64,000 nucleotides of DNA from the NCBI GenBank assembly GCA_948736885.1, contig CAPXWY010000001.1:62001-126000 (forward strand). The letters are read 5' to 3'. Below the pieces are notes generated by a model that saw only the letters and a list, made by a program, of their open reading frames with translations, was not told the origin of the DNA and made no database searches. Positions within the stretch are counted from its first letter, which is position 1. Each line of letters starts with the position of its first letter. The position numbers and the translations under genes were made by a program. Positions 10,424-18,690 of the stretch are shown in pieces. Source of the DNA: an uncultured Alistipes sp. GTDB lineage: Bacteria > Bacteroidota > Bacteroidia > Bacteroidales > Rikenellaceae.

Positions 10424-12124
10424 ATGTTACAGGAAAACCTACTGAAAATCTACGAAGCGAGCTTCCGCGAAAACCGCGAGATGCCGGCGCTGACCGACTA
10501 TTTCAAGGACGAGGAGTTCTCGTACTACGAAATGGCCAAGGAGATAGCCAAGCTCCACCTGCTGTTCAAGAAAGCCGGCATCAGGCAAGGCGACAAGATA
10601 GCGCTCATAGGCCGCAACAACCCCCGCTGGTGCATCACCTACATCGGCACAATCACCTACGGAGCGGTCATCGTACCCATTCTGCAAGACTTCACGCCCA
10701 ACGACATCATCCACATCATCAACCACTCGGAGAGCCGCCTGCTTTTCTTGAGCGACAACTTCTGGGACGTCATCGAAGAAGAACAGATCCGCCAGATCGA
10801 AGCGGTCTTCTCGCTGACGGACTTCCAGGCGGTCTACGAACGCGACGGCAAGTCGCTGACGAAATTCCAGCGCGACATCGTCAAGAACTACCGGGCCAAA
10901 TACCCGCGGGGCTTCAACATCAACGACATCAAATACCCGGAAATCCCCAACGACCGGGTGATTCTGCTGAACTACACCTCGGGCACGACGGGCTACTCGA
11001 AAGGAGTGATGCTGACGGTCAACAACCTGACGGGCAACGTGCTGTTCGCCAAGGAAGCGGTCAACACCCAAACGGGACAGCGCTACTTCCAGAAAGGCGG
11101 CCGGACCCTCTCGTTCCTGCCGCTGGCCCACGCCTACGGCTGTGCGTTCGACTTTTTGGCCCCGCTGGCCGTGGGAGGCCACATCACGCTGCTGGGACGC
11201 ATTCCCTCGCCCAAGATACTCATCGAAGCGATGTCGGTAGTACGGCCCACGATCATCTGCTGCGTGCCGATGATTCTGGAAAAAGTATACCGCAAGCAAG
11301 TCCTGCCGCTGCTCGAAAAAGGTCCGATGAGCCTGGCGGTGAAGATACCGCTGGTCAACGCGGCCATCTACTCGGTCATCCGCAAGAAACTGATGGACGC
11401 TTTCGGCGGCAACGTGTCGATATTCATCGTGGGCGGCGCGCCGATGAACCAGGAGACCGAAGCGTTCCTGATGAAAATCCGCTTCCCGATAACCATCGGC
11501 TACGGCATGACCGAATGCGCGCCGCTTATCAGCTTCGCCCCGGACAACGAATTCAAGGCGGGCTCGTGCGGCACCTATCTGAAGAACCTGCTGGAAGTGA
11601 AAATCGAATCGCCCGATCCGGAACGCACGGCGGGTGAAATCCTGGTACGCGGCGAACACGTCATGCAGGGTTACTACAAAAACGAAGCGGACACGCAGAA
11701 GGTACTCGACGCCGAGGGCTGGCTCCACACGGGCGACATGGGCACGATGGACCCCGACGGCACGCTTTACATCCGCGGCCGCTCGAAGACGATGATTCTG
11801 TCGGGCAGCGGGCAGAACATCTACCCGGAAGAAATCGAAGACAAGCTGAACAACATGTACATGGTGCTCGAATCGCTGGTCATCGACGTGGGCGGCGGCC
11901 GTCTGCGGGCGCTGGTGGTGCCCGACTACGAACAGGCCGAGAACGAGGGCGTGGACAAAAACGACCTGCCGGGCATCATGCAGAACAACCTGGAGGAACT
12001 GAACGCCCAGCTGGCGGCCTACGAACGGGTGGCGGAAATCGTGCTCTACCCCACCGAATTCGAGAAAACGCCGAAGCGAAGCATCAAACGCTACCTGTAC
12101 ACCACTTCGGTACGAGGAAAATAG
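10424..12124 (+). CDS. AMP-binding long-chain acyl-CoA synthetase
   Basis: Activates fatty acids to acyl-CoA (or acyl-ACP) with ATP. The 566 residues begin MLQENLLKIYEASF. The adenylate-forming motif YTSGTTGYSKGVM lies near residues 184-196, GYGMTECAP near 360, TGDMG around 445, and the C-terminal subdomain has GQNIYPEEIED. I chose the internal ATG at 10424 because homologous proteins start there; an in-frame ATG 69 bp upstream lies in the region just after plsY. A strong terminator follows the gene. Confidence 0.9.
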   Translation: MLQENLLKIYEASFRENREMPALTDYFKDEEFSYYEMAKEIAKLHLLFKKAGIRQGDKIALIGRNNPRWCITYIGTITYGAVIVPILQDFTPNDIIHIINHSESRLLFLSDNFWDVIEEEQIRQIEAVFSLTDFQAVYERDGKSLTKFQRDIVKNYRAKYPRGFNINDIKYPEIPNDRVILLNYTSGTTGYSKGVMLTVNNLTGNVLFAKEAVNTQTGQRYFQKGGRTLSFLPLAHAYGCAFDFLAPLAVGGHITLLGRIPSPKILIEAMSVVRPTIICCVPMILEKVYRKQVLPLLEKGPMSLAVKIPLVNAAIYSVIRKKLMDAFGGNVSIFIVGGAPMNQETEAFLMKIRFPITIGYGMTECAPLISFAPDNEFKAGSCGTYLKNLLEVKIESPDPERTAGEILVRGEHVMQGYYKNEADTQKVLDAEGWLHTGDMGTMDPDGTLYIRGRSKTMILSGSGQNIYPEEIEDKLNNMYMVLESLVIDVGGGRLRALVVPDYEQAENEGVDKNDLPGIMQNNLEELNAQLAAYERVAEIVLYPTEFEKTPKRSIKRYLYTTSVRGK

Positions 12125-12144
12125 CGGCTTCCGATTTTGAATCT

Positions 12145-12179
12145 TCCCCCGCTGCGGCCGGTTGCAGCGGGGGATTTTT
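12145..12179 (+). terminator. Rho-independent terminator after the acyl-CoA synthetase gene
   Basis: TCCCCCGCTGC pairs with GCAGCGGGGGA over an 8-nt loop, followed by TTTTT. Confidence 0.85.
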
Positions 12180-12210
12180 GTGCTGGACATGGACTTTGCA
12201 CCATAAAAAT

Positions 12211-12302
12211 GCCAAAATAGGGAATAAAAGTGCGCCAAAATCGGGAATGAATATAAGCCAAAACGAGGAATGAAATCACGCCAAAATCGGGAATCATATT
12301 TG
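12211..12302. repeat. Four tandem 23-bp repeats, putative operator of the downstream ATPase gene
   Basis: Units at 12211-12233, 12234-12256, 12257-12279 and 12280-12302 each begin GCCAAAA(T/C)NGGGAAT and are exactly 23 bp long. The last unit runs into the -33 TTTG of the promoter, so a protein bound to the array would touch polymerase. The regular spacing suggests cooperative binding by an unknown regulator. Confidence 0.75.
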
Positions 12303-12329
12303 CAGGAGAGAAAATAATAGCTATATTTG
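12299..12329 (+). promoter_or_regulatory. Promoter of the AAA/DUF4143 gene
   Basis: TTTG (12299-12302), 19 bp, TATATTTG (12322-12329): a full match to the Bacteroidetes consensus, overlapping the fourth 23-bp repeat. Confidence 0.75.
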
Positions 12330-12387
12330 CCACAGCAAACCAAGGCAGAAGGAGCTGCAACGGCAGCGCTCCAATGCCCCGCTGCCC

Positions 12388-13677
12388 ATGGCAACGAAGA
12401 GACGCAAGATGAAACAAACGAACTATCTGCACCGCATATCGGACAACGTACTGCAACGCGAACTCAGCGCGGCAGGCGCCGTACTGATTGAAGGCGCGAA
12501 GTGGTGCGGTAAGACCAGCACAGCCCACCGTGCAGCCCGAAGCGTTCTGTACATGCAGGACCCCGACAAAGCAGGCACATATCGCAACATAGCCGACACA
12601 AAACCCTCGCTGTTGCTGAAAGGCGCGACACCGCGGCTGATCGACGAATGGCAGATGGCCCCTGTACTATGGGATGCCGTACGCTTCGAGGTAGACCGGC
12701 GCGACGAAATAGGCCAATTCCTACTGACAGGCTCGGCCGTACCGACCGACGGAGCGACGGCCCACACGGGCACGGGACGAATATCCCGCATGTTGATGCG
12801 CCCGATGAGCCTGTACGAATCGCTGGAGTCAAACGGCTCGGTATCGCTGAAAGAACTTTTCGACGGCCATACGGAAATCGAAAGCATGAGCGAACTGACC
12901 ATCGAAAACATTGCCCAAGCCATCTGCCGCGGCGGCTGGCCGGCCGCAGTGAAGACCGGCGGCCCTGCGGCCCTGCGCATGGCGACCAACTATGTGGAAG
13001 CGGTCATCAACATGGATGTGCAACGGGTCGACGGCATAGAAAAGAACCCCGAACGGGTGCGCATGCTGCTGCGCTCGCTGGCCCGCAACGTAGCGACGAT
13101 GGCCACGGCTCAGACCATCAAAGCCGATGTGGAAGCCAACGACATGACGATTTCGGAAAAAACGCTTGCGGGCTATCTCAACGCCCTGCGCCGGATATTC
13201 GTAGTGGAAGACATGCCCGCATGGCAACCCTCGCTGCGCTCGAAAACCGCCATTCGGACCGCGCAGAAACGCCATTTCGTAGACCCATCGATAGCGACGG
13301 CGGTCATGCGCACCTCGCCCGCAGAACTGCTCGAAGATTTCGAGACGTTCGGATTTCTGTTTGAATCGCTGTGCGCCCGTGATATTCGGATTTACGCACA
13401 GGCCAACGATGGTGAAGTATTCCACTATCGGGACAAGACGGGATTAGAAGCCGATATGGTTATCCATCTCCACGACGGCCGTTGGGCGGCGGTGGAAGTG
13501 AAACTGGGCAACCGCCAGATCGAAGAAGCCGCAGGACATCTGCTGGCGCTTGCCCAGCGAGTGAACACCGAAAAGATGGGCGAACCCTCGTTCCTGATGG
13601 TACTGACTGGCGGAGAATTCGCCTACCGACGCGACGACGGTGTATTGGTCGTACCGATAGGCTGTCTGAAAAACTGA
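12388..13677 (+). CDS. AAA-family ATPase with DUF4143 domain
   Basis: A 429-residue (or 422 if the ATG at 12409 is used) cytoplasmic protein of the AAA_14/DUF4143 group, common and patchily distributed in gut Bacteroidetes, function unknown. The P-loop is GAKWCGKTST (about residues 36-45) and the Walker B-like segment is PRLIDEWQ. The C-terminal part has a restriction-nuclease-like pattern: EADMVIHL followed by AAVEVKLG, the D...ExK spacing of the PD-(D/E)xK fold. Its promoter sits behind a four-unit operator-like array, and the gene is flanked by terminators and unrelated genes, consistent with gain by transfer. Confidence 0.85.
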   Translation: MATKRRKMKQTNYLHRISDNVLQRELSAAGAVLIEGAKWCGKTSTAHRAARSVLYMQDPDKAGTYRNIADTKPSLLLKGATPRLIDEWQMAPVLWDAVRFEVDRRDEIGQFLLTGSAVPTDGATAHTGTGRISRMLMRPMSLYESLESNGSVSLKELFDGHTEIESMSELTIENIAQAICRGGWPAAVKTGGPAALRMATNYVEAVINMDVQRVDGIEKNPERVRMLLRSLARNVATMATAQTIKADVEANDMTISEKTLAGYLNALRRIFVVEDMPAWQPSLRSKTAIRTAQKRHFVDPSIATAVMRTSPAELLEDFETFGFLFESLCARDIRIYAQANDGEVFHYRDKTGLEADMVIHLHDGRWAAVEVKLGNRQIEEAAGHLLALAQRVNTEKMGEPSFLMVLTGGEFAYRRDDGVLVVPIGCLKN

Positions 13678-13703
13678 CCCGGCGGCAAGCCCAACTTTTT
13701 TGC

Positions 13704-13711
13704 TACCTTTA
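13704..13711 (+). promoter_or_regulatory. Possible promoter of the two-component pair
   Basis: TACCTTTA, one base off TAnnTTTG, ends only 4 bp before the histidine kinase ATG. If used, the mRNA would start at or inside the first codon; otherwise the pair depends on a promoter further upstream. Confidence 0.3.
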
Positions 13712-13715
13712 CGAC

Positions 13716-14768
13716 ATGAAAATACAGAAGAAACAAGCCATCGGCGAAAACCTGCTCTATCTGATGGTGTGGTCGGCCATCATCCTGGTGCCGGTCCTCA
13801 ACTCGCTGATGATGGCCGAACTGCACGTCAGTTTCGAGAACGTGCTGATAGCCTGGCGCCAGATTTCGCCCTATCTGCTCATCTTCTTCGTGCACAACAC
13901 GATACTGGCACCGCGCTACATGCTGCGCCACAAATACTGGAAATACATTGCGGGCAACCTCCTGCTGATACTGGGCATCTTCACCCCGGTCTACTTCTTC
14001 ACCGACCTGCCCGAAGCCGCGCTTCTGCCCGAGAACGAACTCCACGGCGTGTCGTTCTCGAATCTGAAAATGTACTGGAACGTAGTGCTGGCCCTCTTCA
14101 TGAACGGCGCCAACTCGGCCATCAAGCTGATGTACCAGTCGATTCGCGACGAACAGCACATGGAAGCGCTCAAGCAGCAGAACCTGCAGGCCGAAATGGA
14201 CTATCTGAAGTACCAGATCAACCCGCACTTCTTCATGAACACGCTCAACAACATCCATGCGCTGATCGACATAGACCCCGAATGCGCCAAGAACGCCGTC
14301 ATCGAACTCTCCAAAATGATGCGCTACGTGCTCTACGATTCGGGCCGCGAACGCATCTCGCTCGAACACGACATGCAGTTTCTGATGAACTACATCGAGC
14401 TGATGCGCATACGCTACACCGACGCCATCGACATCCGGGTCGAATATCCGCGCGACCTCTCGGCGCAGGTGTCGATTCCGCCGCTGCTGCTGATCGTCTT
14501 CGTGGAAAACGCGTTCAAGCACGGAGTGAGCTACAACCGCCCGTCGTTCATCCACCTGCGGGTGGGCTACGACGACGACAAGGTGCTGGCGACCATCGCC
14601 AACAGCCGCCACTCCGCCCGCGACGTGCGCCACAAGGCCGGAATCGGGCTGGAAAACGTCCACAAGCGTCTCGACCTGATTTACGGCCGCAAGGGCTACA
14701 CGCTCGACATCCGCGAAGAACCCGACACCTACACCGTCAAACTCGTAATCCCTGCTCTCCATGCTTAA
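13716..14768 (+). CDS. LytS-type sensor histidine kinase
   Basis: A 350-residue inner-membrane kinase of the His_kinase (PF06580) family, which pairs with LytTR response regulators. Four hydrophobic segments (about 13-33, 48-65, 75-95 and 120-140) form the sensor. They are followed by a helical linker and the H-box KYQINPHFFMNTLNN (His near residue 172), and an ATPase domain with the N-box VFVENAFKHG and G-box GIGLENVHKRL. The ATG at 13716 gives the complete first membrane segment. It overlaps the regulator gene by 8 bp, so the two are translated together. The signal is unknown. Confidence 0.9.
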   Translation: MKIQKKQAIGENLLYLMVWSAIILVPVLNSLMMAELHVSFENVLIAWRQISPYLLIFFVHNTILAPRYMLRHKYWKYIAGNLLLILGIFTPVYFFTDLPEAALLPENELHGVSFSNLKMYWNVVLALFMNGANSAIKLMYQSIRDEQHMEALKQQNLQAEMDYLKYQINPHFFMNTLNNIHALIDIDPECAKNAVIELSKMMRYVLYDSGRERISLEHDMQFLMNYIELMRIRYTDAIDIRVEYPRDLSAQVSIPPLLLIVFVENAFKHGVSYNRPSFIHLRVGYDDDKVLATIANSRHSARDVRHKAGIGLENVHKRLDLIYGRKGYTLDIREEPDTYTVKLVIPALHA

Positions 14769-15504
14769 ATGTATCGCCATCGACGACGAGCCGCTGGCCC
14801 TGCGCCAGATTGCGGCCTACATAGCCAAGCTGCCCTATTTGCACTTGGCTGCCTCGTGCAACAACGCCCTCGAAGCCCAGCAGCTGCTGGCCGCACAGCC
14901 CGTCGACCTGATTTTCGTGGACATCAACATGCCCGACCTCAACGGCGTGGAGTTCGTCCGCTCGCTCACCGAACGGCCGATGGTCATCTTCACCACGGCC
15001 TACTCGGAATATGCCATCGACGGATTCAAGCTCGACGCCGTAGACTACCTGCTCAAGCCGTTCGGCTTCTCCGAATTCAGCCGGGCCGCGGCCAAGGCCA
15101 ATTCGCTCCACGAACTGCGGCGCAACCAACGCGAAGCCGCACCGGAGCCGACGCCCGAAGCGGAACCCAAGGACAAGGAATACATATCGGTGAAAGCCGA
15201 CTACAAAGTGTCGCTGGTGCGCATCGCCGACATCGTCTACCTCGAAAGCGAGGGCGAATACGTGCGGATGCACCTCGCCGACGGCACGGCCATCACCACG
15301 CTGTTCCGGCTCAAGAACATGGAGACGGCGCTGCCCGCCGACCAATTCATGCGCGTGCACCGCTCCTACATCGTCAACCTGCGGTGCATCAAATCCTACG
15401 TAAAGGGGCGTATCTTTCTGAGCGACACGGAGTACGTGCCCATCGGCGAGAACTACAAGGAGACGTTCCAGCACTACATAGACACCAATTTCAAGAATCT
15501 ATAA
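14761..15504 (+). CDS. LytTR-family response regulator
   Basis: A 247-residue DNA-binding regulator. The receiver domain has the acidic pair DDE at 8-10, phospho-acceptor D54 (IFVDINMP) and the conserved Lys in LLKPFGF. A proline/glutamate-rich linker (about 122-140) leads to a LytTR domain (YISVKADYKVSLVRI to the end) with the MRVHRSYIVNL motif. It is the partner of the kinase upstream. Target promoters cannot be named from the window. Its 3' end overlaps the convergent HsdR-N-like gene by 6 bp. Confidence 0.92.
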   Translation: MLKCIAIDDEPLALRQIAAYIAKLPYLHLAASCNNALEAQQLLAAQPVDLIFVDINMPDLNGVEFVRSLTERPMVIFTTAYSEYAIDGFKLDAVDYLLKPFGFSEFSRAAAKANSLHELRRNQREAAPEPTPEAEPKDKEYISVKADYKVSLVRIADIVYLESEGEYVRMHLADGTAITTLFRLKNMETALPADQFMRVHRSYIVNLRCIKSYVKGRIFLSDTEYVPIGENYKETFQHYIDTNFKNL

Positions 15505-15975
15505 ATCCACGGACAGATCGGGAAAACCCGGCAGCTGAACGTAGCGCCCGTCGCGGTGTTCCCAGCAGAAGTGGCGCAGCCCGTTGGTGAGGACAATCCA
15601 CCGCGCACCGAGCACCGAATTGTAGCGCATGGCCTGCGCCAGCGTCCGCTCAGTAATCGGCACGTCGGGCGCCTTGCACTCGGCGAGCAGAAGCGGCTCG
15701 CCGTGGTCGCCCACGACGACGACATCGGCCCGCTGGGGCTGCCCGTTGAGCGCCACGGCATGCTCCTCGACGATACGCTTGGCCAACACGCCGCACGCCG
15801 AGACGAGGTAGGCGATCAGATGCTGCCGCACCCACTCCTCGGGCGTGAGCACCAGATAGATGCCCCGCAGGCCGTCCCAAATCTCGACCGCATCGCCGCG
15901 GCGCCGCGCCCGCAGACGGACGGGCGGGAAATTCAGATGCGGCATGCCGGGGTTTCCGGGGGCGGAAGAATTCAT
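15499..15975 (-). CDS. Type I restriction enzyme R N-terminal-like (HSDR_N) protein
   Basis: A protein of about 158 residues with the HSDR_N_2 nuclease-like domain: LTPEEWVRQHLIAYLV, then ADVVVVGD and LLAECKAP, the D...ExK-like pattern of the PD-(D/E)xK fold, and YNSVLGARWIVLTNGLRHFCWE. No HsdM or HsdS is nearby, so it is a stand-alone domain, as is widespread in Bacteroidetes; the role is unknown. The start is uncertain: ATG codons at 15993, 15975 and 15945 are all in frame, and homologues begin near MPHLNFPP (15945). Confidence 0.75.
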   Translation of the reverse strand: MNSSAPGNPGMPHLNFPPVRLRARRRGDAVEIWDGLRGIYLVLTPEEWVRQHLIAYLVSACGVLAKRIVEEHAVALNGQPQRADVVVVGDHGEPLLLAECKAPDVPITERTLAQAMRYNSVLGARWIVLTNGLRHFCWEHRDGRYVQLPGFPDLSVDL

Positions 15976-16156
15976 GAAAGCGCTTTTTTGCATGCGCAAG
16001 ATAGCGATTATTTGACGAATAATGCACATGCGGCACGGAATTTCGTCCGCCTGCGAAACGCACTTTTCGGCCCCGACCTTTCGATTTTCACCGAATATAT
16101 ACTACCTTCGTAGCGAAAACCGCCCGGCCGACGGCCCGGGACAAGAGACGACGATT

Positions 16157-17467
16157 ATGCGAAAGATGCTTTCGACATGGATGGTGCTGGCCCTTTGCGG
16201 CACGCTCGGCGCACAGGAATACACCCCCTCGCAGGGGCTCGAACTGCCGCGCGGACATGTGGCGCCCTGCCCGACGCGCGAAGAAGCTGCGGCGGCCGCG
16301 GGCCGGAACAACCGCTATTTCACACGGCTCGACGGCTGGAACCGCGAGGGCGGCCGCTTCACGGCCCGCTTCACCGTTCCATTCGCATGGGCCAACCGGC
16401 AAGTGCTGCTGCATGTGGACCATGCCTCGGGCGACTACGAGGTGCGGGTCAACGGACGGGCGGCGGCCCGCAACAGCAACGGCAGCGCGCCTGCCGAATA
16501 CAACCTCACGCGGCTGGTGCACGAAGGGGCCAACACGCTCGAAATCGAACTGCTGCAACCCTCGGCCACGGCGGCGCTCGAAAGCTGGCAGGAATCGCCT
16601 GCGCCGACGCTGGGCGACGCGTGGCTCATGAGCCCGCCGACGATGTACGTCCGCGACGTGCTGGTCAAGAACAGCCGCGCCCGGGCCACGGACGATTTTC
16701 TGACGGTCGAAGTGGGCATCGTGGTCAAGACGGCGGCCCTCAACCCGCGCACCTCGCGCATCTACTACGAGTTGCTCGCGCCGGACGGAACCACGGCGGC
16801 CATCGGCCACAACGACATGACGCTCGACATGCGCCGCGAAGACACGCTCCGCTTCCTGGCCCGCATCCCCGACACCCTGCAATGGAACGCCGCCCGCCCG
16901 GCACGCTACACATTGCGGCTGAAAACCCGCCACGAAGGACGCGACGTCGAACACATAGAATTCCACCCCGGGTTCCGGACGGCGGAAACCACTGCCAACG
17001 GGCGGTTACTGGTCAACGGGCAGCCTGTCGCACTGCGGGTGCGCGAAGTACGACCGGACATCGGCACCGACGAAATCGAAGCGCTGCGCGACCAGGGCTA
17101 CAACACACTGCGCCTGCTGCCGGGGGCGGCGAACGAATCGCTCTACGACACCTGCGACAGCTTAGGCGTCTATCTGATAGTCACGGCCCCCGTCGACACC
17201 CGCCGGAGCGGACTTTCGCGCCGCAAAGGAGGCAACCCGTCGAACGACCCTGCCTGGCAGGGCGCCTACATCGAACGGGCCGAAGCCGCCTACCACACGG
17301 CCAAACGCCATCCGTCGGTCATCGGCTTCGCGCTGGCCCGCCAATCGGCCAACGGAATCAACCTCTACGAAACCTATCTGCACATGAAGCGTTTCGACGA
17401 GACCCGGCCGTTCGTCTATCCCGACGCCGAAGGCGAATGGAACAGCGACCGCCTGCTGACCGAATAG
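16157..17467 (+). CDS. Secreted GH2-like protein, probably catalytically inactive
   Basis: A 436-residue exported protein with a signal peptide (cleavage near LCGTLGAQ-EY). Residues about 40-140 resemble the GH2 sugar-binding jelly-roll (ANRQVLLHVDHASGDYEVRVNG), 165-270 an immunoglobulin-like domain, and 290-420 a shortened TIM-barrel segment. Where GH2 enzymes have the proton-donor Asn-Glu (usually SLGNE) this protein reads HPSVIGFALARQSANG, without Glu. The barrel also stops soon after, so the nucleophile region is missing. It may bind glycans or be a decayed enzyme. The function is inferred only. Confidence 0.7.
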   Translation: MRKMLSTWMVLALCGTLGAQEYTPSQGLELPRGHVAPCPTREEAAAAAGRNNRYFTRLDGWNREGGRFTARFTVPFAWANRQVLLHVDHASGDYEVRVNGRAAARNSNGSAPAEYNLTRLVHEGANTLEIELLQPSATAALESWQESPAPTLGDAWLMSPPTMYVRDVLVKNSRARATDDFLTVEVGIVVKTAALNPRTSRIYYELLAPDGTTAAIGHNDMTLDMRREDTLRFLARIPDTLQWNAARPARYTLRLKTRHEGRDVEHIEFHPGFRTAETTANGRLLVNGQPVALRVREVRPDIGTDEIEALRDQGYNTLRLLPGAANESLYDTCDSLGVYLIVTAPVDTRRSGLSRRKGGNPSNDPAWQGAYIERAEAAYHTAKRHPSVIGFALARQSANGINLYETYLHMKRFDETRPFVYPDAEGEWNSDRLLTE

Positions 17468-17506
17468 ACGGCAACGGGAAGTTTTTGCAAAAAAATCGGC
17501 ATTTTT

Positions 17507-17537
17507 TTTGGAGTTTTCAAAATTATCCGTACCTTTG
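17507..17537 (+). promoter_or_regulatory. tRNA-Lys promoter
   Basis: TTTG (17507-17510), 19 bp, TACCTTTG (17530-17537), 25 bp before the mature tRNA. Confidence 0.8.
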
Positions 17538-17562
17538 CACTCGCAATCGGATAACGATTGAT

Positions 17563-17635
17563 GCCTCTTTAGCTCAGTTGGTAGAGCACGACACTCTTAA
17601 TGTTGGGGTCCAGGGTTCGAGCCCCTGAGGGGGTA
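17563..17635 (+). tRNA. tRNA-Lys (anticodon CTT)
   Basis: A 73-nt cloverleaf: acceptor GCCTCTT with AGGGGGT, D stem GCTC/GAGC, anticodon stem CGACA/TGTTG with loop CTCTTAA, T stem CAGGG/CCCTG with loop TTCGAGC, discriminator A. The acceptor closes with a G-U pair at position 1-72 and has other G-U pairs. CCA is not encoded. Its own promoter and terminator flank it. Confidence 0.93.
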
Positions 17636-17639
17636 CGAA

Positions 17640-17667
17640 GCGAGAATCGGAAGGTTCTCGCTTTTTT
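17640..17667 (+). terminator. Terminator of tRNA-Lys
   Basis: GCGAGAA pairs with TTCTCGC over an 8-nt loop, followed by TTTTTT. Confidence 0.85.
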
Positions 17668-17725
17668 CGTACAATCTGCGGATGTTTCCAGGCCCGCCAC
17701 GCCGCCACGCTTCCCTTGCAGCATA

Positions 17726-17760
17726 CAACAAAAAAGGAGTTCTCTTGCAAGAACTCCTTT
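17726..17760 (-). terminator. Terminator of rpoD
   Basis: Read leftward, AAAGGAGTTCT and AGAACTCCTTT pair over 6 nt, with a T-run immediately after (TTTTTTTGTTG). It lies 18 bp downstream of the rpoD stop. Confidence 0.85.
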
Positions 17761-17778
17761 CAACTATTTTAGAAAGCC

Positions 17779-18639
17779 CTATCCCAAATACGACTTCAAC
17801 AACTTGGAGCGGGACGAATGGCGGAGGCGGCGGATGGCCTTCTCCTTAATCTGTCTTACGCGCTCGCGCGTGAGGTCGAACTTCTCGCCGATCTCCTCGA
17901 GCGTCATCTCGGAACACCCGATGCCGAAGAAATACTTGATGATGTCGCGCTCGCGCTCGGTCAGCGTCTCCAACGCCCGGTCGACCTCGGTCGAAAGCGA
18001 CTCGTTGATGAGCCCGCGGTCGGCGTTGGGCGAATCGGGATTGACCAGGACGTCCAACAGCGAATTGTCCTCGCCGTCGGCGAACGGAGCGTCGACCGAG
18101 ACATGGCGCCCTGCGACACGAAGCGTATCGGTCACCTTTTCCTTGGGCAGCTCCAGCTCGTTGGCCAGCTCCTCGGGCGACGGCGTGCGCTCGTGCTCCT
18201 GCTCGAAACGGGCGAACGCTTTGTTGATTTTGTTGAGCGAACCCACCTGGTTGAGCGGCAGGCGCACGATACGCGACTGCTCGGCCAGCGCCTGCAAAAT
18301 CGACTGACGGATCCACCACACGGCGTAGGAAATGAACTTGAAACCGCGCGTTTCGTCGAACTTCTCGGCAGCCTTGATAAGCCCGAGGTTGCCCTCGTTG
18401 ATAAGGTCGGGCAGGCTGAGCCCCTGGTTCTGGTATTGCTTGGCGACGGAAACCACGAAGCGCAGATTGGCCTTCGTAAGCTTTTCGAGCGCTTCCTGGT
18501 CCCCTTTCTTGATTCGTTGGGCGAGTTCCACCTCCTCCTCGACCGTGATGAGCTCCTCCTTGCCGATCTCCTGCAGATACTTGTCCAGCGAGGCGCTTTC
18601 GCGGTTGGTGATGGATTTCGTAATTTTTAACTGACGCAT
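17779..18639 (-). CDS. rpoD: RNA polymerase primary sigma factor (short Bacteroidetes type)
   Basis: A 286-residue group 1 sigma-70 factor that directs RNA polymerase to housekeeping promoters. Regions 1.2 ([16 protein letters not shown]), 2 ([44 protein letters not shown]), 3 and 4 ([24 protein letters not shown]) are all present; region 1.1 is absent, as is normal for Bacteroidetes, whose promoters read TTTG...TAnnTTTG. It starts 51 bp after the degP-like gene stops, so the two may be co-transcribed. Confidence 0.95.
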   Translation of the reverse strand: MRQLKITKSITNRESASLDKYLQEIGKEELITVEEEVELAQRIKKGDQEALEKLTKANLRFVVSVAKQYQNQGLSLPDLINEGNLGLIKAAEKFDETRGFKFISYAVWWIRQSILQALAEQSRIVRLPLNQVGSLNKINKAFARFEQEHERTPSPEELANELELPKEKVTDTLRVAGRHVSVDAPFADGEDNSLLDVLVNPDSPNADRGLINESLSTEVDRALETLTERERDIIKYFFGIGCSEMTLEEIGEKFDLTRERVRQIKEKAIRRLRHSSRSKLLKSYLG

Positions 18640-18690
18640 GTTTTATCCTGTGTATGTTTCTTCCATTTTATTACGACCCGCCCGCCGAAG

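Noticed and set aside
13482..13715. Longer N-terminus for the histidine kinase
   Set aside because: The upstream extension lies inside the AAA/DUF4143 gene, has no membrane or sensor character, and the ATG at 13716 gives the normal family start.
15499..15975. Active type I restriction system
   Set aside because: Only the HsdR N-terminal-like domain is present; no helicase, HsdM or HsdS.
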